Below are positions 1 to 4,427 of a DNA stretch of 6,025 nt, piece after piece; within the stretch, counting starts at the first letter, position 1, and each line of letters begins with the position of its first letter. The stretch comes from Crenotrichaceae bacterium (GTDB lineage: Bacteria > Pseudomonadota > Gammaproteobacteria > Methylococcales > DRLZ01), in contig DRLZ01000407.1 in the NCBI GenBank assembly GCA_011322755.1, positions 1-6,025 of the forward strand, given 5' to 3'. Both the position numbers and the translations under genes were made by a program. The notes below the pieces were generated by a model. That model was not told the origin of the DNA and did no database searches. It saw nothing but the letters and a program-made list of their open reading frames with translations.

Positions 1-1
1 C

Positions 2-910
2 AGAATGCGTACCGATGACAAACCACGCTCAAAAGTCTATGAGCTGTTTATGGCGACAGCTTATGCAAGCTCGAACTACCGTTATCCAATTATCGGATGG
101 CCTGATGACATCAGGGAATTATCGATCGAGGATCACCGAGGCTGGTATAACAAATGGTATTACCCGAATAATGCAACACTGGTTGTGGTTGGAGATGTCA
201 ATCCCGACGAGGTTTTCAAGCTGGCAAAAAAATATTTCGGCACGTTAAAAGCAAAACAAACACCGACGCTAAAAACCAGTGGGGAAATAGAGCAATTCGG
301 AACCAAACGCATTCAGGTAACGTTGCCGGCCAAACTACCTTACCTGCTAATGGGTTACAAAGTTCCTGTCTTGAATTCACTGGCAGAAGACCAGAAATGG
401 GAAGCCTATGCACTTGAAGTGCTGGCAGGTATTCTGGATGGTGGAGACAGCGCAAGATTATCTTCAAGACTGGTTCGTGGTCAGCAAATTGTAGTTTCTG
501 CTGGCGCCGGATATAACATGTCGACACGACTGCCGTCCTTGTTTGTTCTCGATGCAACCCCTTCTGTCGGTCATCAGCTGGAAGAAGTCGAAACAGCGCT
601 TCGCAAACAAATCGAGTTGTTGAAAAATACAACTGTCACCACAAAAGAACTGTCTCGCGTCAAAGCGCAGGTAATAGCCAATGAAGTCTATCAACGTGAC
701 TCAGTCTTCTATCAAGCGATGCAACTGGGAACACTTGAGACAGTCGGCCTGGGCTGGCGTGTTGGTGAACAATACGTTGAGCGCATCAAAGCTGTTACAG
801 CCCAGCAGATACAAGACGTTGCCAAAAAATATCTGGTCAACAAAACACTGAGTATTGCTTATATGCTTCTGCCCGAAGCCGAGAGTGACAAATCACAGGA
901 ACGCAAGTAA
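2..910 (+). CDS. M16 family zinc peptidase, catalytic-subunit type, 5' truncated by window edge
   Basis: The reading frame is already open at base 2, so the first ATG (position 5) is probably internal: the coding sequence enters the window as R-M-R-T-D-D-K-P, a stretch typical of the middle of M16 N-terminal domains. About 302 residues are visible; family members of this type have roughly 450, so the missing third should carry the signal peptide and the HxxEH zinc motif. Visible landmarks are the end of the first M16 domain (YRYPIIGWPDDI, then WYNKWYYPNNATLVVVGDV) and the second, non-catalytic domain (LPAKLPYLLMGYKVP, GGDSARLSSRLVRGQ, then the RDSVFYQAMQLGTLE segment). From family knowledge, M16 proteins form a two-lobed chamber that degrades unfolded peptides, here probably in the periplasm. 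The stop codon overlaps the next start (TAATG), indicating translational coupling to a second M16 protein. Catalytic activity is inferred from the paired arrangement, because the active site lies outside the window. Confidence 0.93.
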   Translation, partial: RMRTDDKPRSKVYELFMATAYASSNYRYPIIGWPDDIRELSIEDHRGWYNKWYYPNNATLVVVGDVNPDEVFKLAKKYFGTLKAKQTPTLKTSGEIEQFGTKRIQVTLPAKLPYLLMGYKVPVLNSLAEDQKWEAYALEVLAGILDGGDSARLSSRLVRGQQIVVSAGAGYNMSTRLPSLFVLDATPSVGHQLEEVETALRKQIELLKNTTVTTKELSRVKAQVIANEVYQRDSVFYQAMQLGTLETVGLGWRVGEQYVERIKAVTAQQIQDVAKKYLVNKTLSIAYMLLPEAESDKSQERK

Positions 911-2244
911 TGAAAAATTTTCAGCTAAAAAAACACTATTCAAGATTGTTTGCTGCCATCGGGTTTTTGTGTTTCTCACTTCCGTCCATGGCGACAGTCA
1001 GGATTCAGCACTGGATATCCAGTCAAGGTGTACCAATATACTACGCTGAAGCACCTGGACTTCCCATGGTCGATGTACAAGTTGTTTTTGATGCTGGCAG
1101 TGCGCGTGATGGAAACAAATACGGACTGGCAGCCATGACCAGCGGTTTACTGGATCGTGGCGCCGGCAAATGGAGTGCCGACCAGATTTCACAACGGCTG
1201 GAAGGTGTTGGCGCTATTCTGGGCACAAGTGTATCAGATGATATGGCGACGCTCTCTTTTCGCAGTCTGACTGAACCCGACATACTTGATAGCGTGGTTG
1301 AAACAGCAAGCATCATTCTTTCCAAACCGAATTTCACTCGTACAGATTTCAAACGTGAAAAAAAACGTACTCTGGCCGGACTTAAACACGAGCTTGAGCA
1401 ACCCGGATCTGTCGCCCAAAAACTCTATTATGCCGGTATGTACCGCAACCACCCTTATGCACACCCAACAAACGGAACGATAAAAAGTATCACCGCCATT
1501 AAACGCAGGGATTTGTCGCGCTTCCACAAACAATACTATGTTATCAGTAACGCATTGGTGGTGATCGTAGGCGATGTCTCTCGTGAGCAATCAGAATCGA
1601 TTGCCAACAAACTGATGAGTGGATTAAAAAAAGGCGAAAAACCGGCGCCGATTCCGGAAGTTGCCGAACCTGAAAATGCTGAAACCATTCGCAAACTGTT
1701 TCCATCACAACAAACCCATGTGTTTGTCGGAATGCCAGTTCTCACCCGGCATGATCCTGATTATTTTACCTTGTATGTTGGTAATCATATTCTTGGCGGC
1801 AGTGGACTGGTTTCCAGAATTAGCCAGGAAGTCAGAGAAAAACGGGGACTGGCTTACAGTGCATACAGCTATTTCAATCCCAGCATGCGAAAAGGTCCTT
1901 TCACAATGGGATTCCAAACCAGAAACGATCAAACCAGTGCTGCATTAACAGTGCTCAATACAACGCTTGATGAATTCCGGGAAAACGGTCCGACTGAAAA
2001 AGAACTGGAATCTTCAATAAAGAATATCACCGGTGGCTTTGTCTTGCGTATCGACAGTAATTCAAAACTTGCTCGCTATATTGCCATGATTGCTTTTTAT
2101 GGGTTAGATCTTGATTATCTTGATGTTTTTAACAGTAAAATAGAAGCCGTCACGACCCAAATGATTAAAGATGCATTTCAACACCGACTCGATCCTGCCA
2201 AATTTACAACCGTTTTGGTTGGTGGGGAGAATAGAGCGCAATAG
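910..2244 (+). CDS. M16 family peptidase-like protein, secreted, degenerate zinc site (non-catalytic partner)
   Basis: This is a complete 444-residue protein whose ATG shares a base with the upstream TAA (TAATG), so the start is fixed by coupling. Residues 1-28 form a signal peptide: basic KNFQLKKHYSR, hydrophobic LFAAIGFLCF, and an S-M-A cleavage site before T29, which places the protein in the periplasm. The first M16 domain covers roughly residues 30-240 and the second 245-440. Where an active M16 enzyme has G-L-A-H-L-L-E-H, this protein has GLAAMTSG (72-79): both zinc histidines and the catalytic glutamate are replaced (A75, S78, G79). The second domain keeps the conserved SRISQEVREKRGLAYSAYS segment (Arg and Tyr of the substrate-binding type). 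By analogy with known heterodimeric M16 pairs, where one subunit brings the zinc site and the other the Arg/Tyr site, I infer that it pairs with the upstream protein. Substrate unknown. Confidence 0.93.
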   Translation: MKNFQLKKHYSRLFAAIGFLCFSLPSMATVRIQHWISSQGVPIYYAEAPGLPMVDVQVVFDAGSARDGNKYGLAAMTSGLLDRGAGKWSADQISQRLEGVGAILGTSVSDDMATLSFRSLTEPDILDSVVETASIILSKPNFTRTDFKREKKRTLAGLKHELEQPGSVAQKLYYAGMYRNHPYAHPTNGTIKSITAIKRRDLSRFHKQYYVISNALVVIVGDVSREQSESIANKLMSGLKKGEKPAPIPEVAEPENAETIRKLFPSQQTHVFVGMPVLTRHDPDYFTLYVGNHILGGSGLVSRISQEVREKRGLAYSAYSYFNPSMRKGPFTMGFQTRNDQTSAALTVLNTTLDEFRENGPTEKELESSIKNITGGFVLRIDSNSKLARYIAMIAFYGLDLDYLDVFNSKIEAVTTQMIKDAFQHRLDPAKFTTVLVGGENRAQ

Positions 2245-2300
2245 ACCACGAGTACTTTTTCAATGTTATGCGCCAAATATCGCAATAGCACAATACCCTA

Positions 2301-2747
2301 ATGAAAAAAGGATTTATAGTAAAAGACTTTGTTATTATTGTGCTTATTACAAGTATCTGGGTAAATGTATCCGAAGTCTTTAGGTATTTCATTATTGTTC
2401 GGCCTGAAATACATGAGTATCTATCACCCCTTCCAAATGTGGCTGCTATGAATCCGGGCATATTTTCCATTTGGGGAATTTGAGACACACTATTAACTGC
2501 ATTATATGTTTTCTTGTTTTGGTTGTGTGCTCAAGTTTTTGGCAATAATCAGAAATCCATCATTATTAGCAGCATAATTTCTTGGTGTTTTTTCTTCCTG
2601 CTATTTTGGGCAGGCTTGGCAAATATGAATTTATCGAGCTGGTCATTTCTTCTAATAGTTTTACCTCTAGCACTCTTAGAAACATTGATTGCTTCATCAA
2701 TTGCGTCATATCTCTATTCAAACAAATATGGGTTTAAAAGTGGATAA
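2301..2747 (+). pseudogene. Small four-helix inner-membrane protein gene interrupted by an in-frame TGA
   Basis: Two open segments lie in the same frame, 2301-2480 and 2484-2747, separated only by the TGA at 2481-2483. Read through, they make a coherent protein of about 148 positions with four hydrophobic segments near residues 9-32 (FVIIVLITSIW...), 62-79 (LLTALYVFLFWLCAQVF), 86-105 (IIISSIISWCFFFLLFWAG) and 112-134 (WSFLLIVLPLALLETLIA). The stop falls inside ...FSIWGI-stop-DTLLTALY..., which continues smoothly on both sides, so a TGG to TGA change (Trp to stop) is the simplest explanation. I recall similar small uncharacterised membrane proteins but cannot name the family. The ATG at 2301 has no clear ribosome binding site and lies 56 bases after the M16 gene. 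Alternatives are a sequencing error, stop readthrough, or a second product restarted at TTG 2514. Function unknown. Confidence 0.6.
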
Positions 2748-2938
2748 TAAAGCATTGTAGCTGACCCAAGCCACATCGCAGCACGTTCATCTGAATTGAC
2801 CGTTATCTCTATGGAATTTGTGACATTCTGCTTAAACCAACAGCAATGAGCAGCTAATTGATCTCTGAATTTCTGATAAGCCCCCATAGAATCAGGTTGG
2901 TACTGAGCAAGCAAAGTCCAACGCAGCAAAGCAATCAA
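2714..2938 (-). CDS. Doubtful hypothetical reading frame (up to 74 codons)
   Basis: A reverse-strand frame runs from about 2938 to a stop at 2714-2716 and overlaps the 3' end of the broken membrane gene tail to tail. The predicted peptide has protein-like composition (LLAQYQPDSMGAYQKFRDQL and DERAAMWLGSATMLYYP), but there is no ATG at the upstream end (only ATT or TTG; an internal ATG lies further in), no ribosome binding site, and a stop immediately upstream. I recognise no family. It could be the 3' remnant of a longer gene or chance. It is listed mainly because nothing else explains this stretch. Confidence 0.2.
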   Translation of the reverse strand: MIALLRWTLLAQYQPDSMGAYQKFRDQLAAHCCWFKQNVTNSIEITVNSDERAAMWLGSATMLYYPLLNPYLFE

Positions 2939-2949
2939 CTGTTGGACTT
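2914..2949. repeat. Perfect 9-bp inverted repeat with 18-nt loop upstream of rsmD
   Basis: AAGTCCAAC at 2914-2922 is the exact reverse complement of GTTGGACTT at 2941-2949. It lies about 60 bases before rsmD. There is no T-tract on either side in either direction, so it is not a convincing intrinsic terminator. It could be a structured leader, an operator-like palindrome, or a mobile-element end. The arms fit the RYYYAAC/GTTRRRY integron core consensus, but the whole structure is far too short for an attC site. Confidence 0.5.
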
Positions 2950-3010
2950 CGTTACTTTATACCAGCCAACATGAGCTGTTTTAAATCAACTTTTTATTCG
3001 CGAGATCAGA

Positions 3011-3568
3011 TTGCCTGACTATAACAATTCTGTTTCCATTATTGCTGGTCAGTGGCGTGGCACAAAACTTCGTGTGGCCAATGTCAGTGGATTACGCCCA
3101 ACTTCAGCCAGGATCCGTGAAACATTATTTAACTGGCTACAATACGATATCAGAGCCTCGCATTGCCTTGACCTGTTTGCTGGCAGTGGTGCGCTGGGGC
3201 TGGAAGCCGCATCACGTGGAGCGAAGTCAGTTACTCTGGTCGAAGCGAATCCACAGCTGTGTCAGCAATTACAGCAGACCGTCGAACGCCTAAAAGCACA
3301 TCAGGTTTCAATCGTGCGTCAGAATGCTTTGAATTTTTTGAGAGACAATGTCGCAGAATACAACCTGGTGTTTCTAGACCCACCTTTCGATGCAAAACTA
3401 CTCAACCCATGCTGTCATGCGCTGGAAAATAACGGCTGGCTGGCTGATAATGCGAAAATCTATATCGAGACAGACAAACGTACACTGCTGGAAGAGTTGC
3501 CAGATAATTGGCAACAACTACGCTCTAAAGTAGCCGGAGAGGTTGCTTATCATTTATTTCAACGTTGA
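3011..3568 (+). CDS. rsmD: 16S rRNA (guanine966-N2)-methyltransferase RsmD
   Basis: The protein has 185 residues, normal for the family. RsmD transfers a methyl group from S-adenosylmethionine to N2 of G966 in 16S rRNA during 30S subunit assembly, in the cytoplasm. Seen in sequence: the N-terminal family signature IIAGQWRGTKL (10-20) and LRPTSARIRETLFNWL (28-43), SAM motif I DLFAGSGALG (54-63), the acidic ribose-binding loop VEAN (77-80), the catalytic DPPF (123-126) of N-methyltransferases, and a typical C-terminal end VAYHLFQR. No in-frame ATG or GTG exists between the upstream TGA (2972-2974) and the IIAGQWRG block, so I take TTG 3011, which leaves a normal nine-residue lead. GAG at 3002-3004 is the only weak Shine-Dalgarno candidate. 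Being downstream of M16 genes matches the usual gammaproteobacterial order, though a 766-base interval now separates them. coaD, often next in related genomes, is not seen before the window ends. Confidence 0.95.
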   Translation: MPDYNNSVSIIAGQWRGTKLRVANVSGLRPTSARIRETLFNWLQYDIRASHCLDLFAGSGALGLEAASRGAKSVTLVEANPQLCQQLQQTVERLKAHQVSIVRQNALNFLRDNVAEYNLVFLDPPFDAKLLNPCCHALENNGWLADNAKIYIETDKRTLLEELPDNWQQLRSKVAGEVAYHLFQR

Positions 3569-3575
3569 ATAGTGA

Positions 3576-3632
3576 CCTAATTCAGGGTAATTGATACAAC
3601 AGCTTTTGATAGAAGTGGCTCCCAAAATTAGG
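3576..3632. repeat. Imperfect inverted repeat, possible right-end hairpin of the IS200-like remnant
   Basis: CCTAATTCAGGG (3576-3587) and CCCAAAATTAGG (3621-3632) pair at 10 of 12 positions across a 33-base loop. The pair begins eight bases after the rsmD stop and ends at the 3' terminus of the transposase remnant. IS200/IS605 elements carry subterminal imperfect hairpins at both ends, so this may be the degraded right end. The match is weak and could be chance. Confidence 0.3.
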
Positions 3633-4051
3633 ACAGTCTTCTAAGTGTATTTTCTGTTACATTTCCGCTCGATCTCACCCAAGAGCCCCTGGCTCCAAGT
3701 GCTGATCCCAGTACCACTTCTTCAATTGCAGAAACTCCGACTGCAACTTATATGAACTCTTCCCTTTTAGAACGTGTACCGCTTTTGATACTGATAGATT
3801 CGATGGCATCCCCATCATCTTGTGCACATGTTAGCGATTGATCGACCCCCGCATAGTTTAGCCATCTACTGACTACATGCTATCTCACACAATAACTCTC
3901 GGTATTTTAAACCTACATCTCCTACCAATACCTCATACCGATATTTCGTTACCCGAACAAGGTGATATTTGCAGTCCCAGATGGCATGGCTTGCAGCAGG
4001 ACTGTGGTGTCAAACCCAGGCGTCTCTGGAAAAAGGATTAGATATGTACAT
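3628..4051 (-). pseudogene. tnpA: IS200/IS605-type Y1 (HUH) transposase TnpA, multiply disabled
   Basis: No single frame covers this stretch, but three reverse-strand pieces join into one IS200-like transposase of about 140 residues. Piece 1 (4051 to about 3850) includes SHAIWDCKYHLVRVTKYRY and VLVGDVGLKYRELLCEIA. Piece 2 (about 3845 to 3695) gives SINR-stop-HVH, then MPSNLSVSKAV, LKGKSSYKLQSEF and LQLKKWYWDQHL. Piece 3 (about 3690 to 3628) gives ARGSWVRSSGNVTENTL. The HVH at 3822-3830 is the metal-binding HUH motif. Lesions are TGA at 4012-4010, TAG at 3868-3866, an apparent one-base insertion in the G-run 3850-3846, TAA at 3833-3831, and an apparent one-base deletion near 3694. The tyrosine expected shortly after GNVT is not visible (Leu or Arg there). 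Intact relatives cut and join single-stranded DNA through that tyrosine. This copy cannot make functional transposase. The match is from recalled family sequence patterns, not from a search. Confidence 0.85.
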
Positions 4052-4080
4052 CCATTAAAATCAAACGGATGTACTCTTTT
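4046..4080. repeat. Perfect 8-bp stem hairpin at left end of IS200-like remnant; T-tract on plus strand
   Basis: GTACATCC (4046-4053) pairs perfectly with GGATGTAC (4067-4074) around a 13-nt loop; TCTTTT follows on the plus strand. Read on the minus strand it is the leader of tnpA, and the start ATG (4051-4049) lies inside the second arm, so the hairpin would sequester the start. IS200 elements are known to carry left-end hairpins that act in end recognition, block incoming transcription and limit transposase translation. On the plus strand it could also work as a weak intrinsic terminator for rsmD transcripts. Confidence 0.6.
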
Positions 4081-4141
4081 GCTGTGTTAAAACGTCAGTT
4101 TTCTCACAGGTTAACAGGACGATTGCCTAATATGACCTAAA

Positions 4142-4324
4142 ATGAACACTCTGCTTAAAGTGCTAACTGAAAGACGTCAACAGTTTGTTAAAAGACGCTC
4201 GGACAGACTGATACGAGATCTTCTTATCGTTTATATCGTACTTGAGTTGACAGGATTAGTAAAAACCATCAATATCCTACACCGATCTACTCTAGATAAA
4301 CACACTACAGATAAAGCAACATAA
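4142..4324 (+). CDS. Doubtful small hypothetical frame, 60 codons
   Basis: An ATG-initiated frame encodes a strongly basic N-terminal half (ERRQQFVKRRSDRLIRD, residues 10-26) followed by one hydrophobic segment (LLIVYIVLELTGLV, 27-40). That is compatible with a small single-span membrane peptide but equally with chance in AT-rich DNA. No Shine-Dalgarno sequence precedes the ATG (the upstream bases are TATGACCTAAA) and I recognise no family. It points the same way as the DUF11 gene that starts 103 bases later. Confidence 0.15.
   Translation: MNTLLKVLTERRQQFVKRRSDRLIRDLLIVYIVLELTGLVKTINILHRSTLDKHTTDKAT
4247..4275 (+). promoter_or_regulatory. Weak sigma-70-like promoter candidate upstream of the DUF11 gene
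   Basis: TTGACA at 4247-4252 is a perfect -35 box. At 17-bp spacing the -10 is CAATAT (4270-4275), which matches the consensus TATAAT only at the second, fifth and sixth bases. It would give a leader of about 145 bases before the start at 4428. It is the best candidate I could find in the interval, but a lone -35 match in AT-rich DNA is weak evidence. Confidence 0.25.
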
Positions 4325-4427
4325 TACTACTGTAAACTTGAGTTAATCAATGGAATAACACCATGAAAGATAATAGATAGTTTTATTGAACCCTGGAATG
4401 ACTATAACTTGAAGTGGTAAGAAAGTA

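Larger units (their letters stand above)
3569..4080 (-). mobile_element. IS200-like insertion sequence remnant
   Basis: The 512 bases after rsmD are accounted for by the decayed tnpA plus structured ends: a strong hairpin just upstream of tnpA (4046-4074) and a weaker imperfect one beyond its 3' end (3576-3632). Compact single-gene organisation with subterminal hairpins rather than terminal inverted repeats is the IS200/IS605 plan, and no target duplication is expected. The exact ends cannot be fixed: the right end lies between the rsmD stop and about 3590, and the left end somewhere just above 4074. rsmD keeps its normal C-terminus, so insertion occurred after the gene rather than in it. Confidence 0.6.
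4081..4427. other. Intergenic stretch upstream of the DUF11 gene
   Basis: This AT-rich stretch of 347 bases holds no gene I can support. Its content is the doubtful 60-codon frame at 4142-4324, a promoter-like pair at 4247-4275, an ACTATAAC box around 4401-4408 without a well-spaced -35 partner, and the purine-rich GGTAAGAAAG (4416-4425) just before the DUF11 start codon, which may serve as a weak ribosome binding site. The octamer TGACCTAA at 4133-4140 also occurs at 3573-3580. Confidence 0.4.

Noticed and set aside
216..632. Reverse-strand 138-codon frame inside the first M16 gene
   Set aside because: Shadow of a clearly coding plus-strand gene; the translation has no coherent domain.
1234..1590. 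Reverse-strand 118-codon frame inside the second M16 gene
   Set aside because: Shadow frame opposite conserved M16 coding sequence.
2204..2488. Reverse-strand 94-codon frame opposite the first half of the membrane gene
   Set aside because: The plus-strand reading gives a more coherent membrane protein; the reverse frame crosses the end of the M16 gene and has no recognisable features.
2914..2949. Integron attC site
   Set aside because: Core boxes fit, but total length is 36 bases with no inner L boxes; attC sites are about 57 bases or longer, and no integrase or cassette array is present.
3042..3293. Plus-strand 83-codon frame within rsmD
   Set aside because: Overlaps the SAM-binding core of RsmD in another frame, with no independent support.
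3616..3642. GGCTCCCAAAATTAGGACA as an IS3-type terminal inverted repeat
   Set aside because: The bases are better explained as the 3' end of the IS200-like tnpA on the minus strand, and no matching partner end is present.
4369..4408. GATAAT (4369-4374) and TATAAC (4403-4408) as -10 boxes for the DUF11 gene
   Set aside because: Neither has a -35 box at acceptable spacing; such hexamers are expected by chance in AT-rich DNA.
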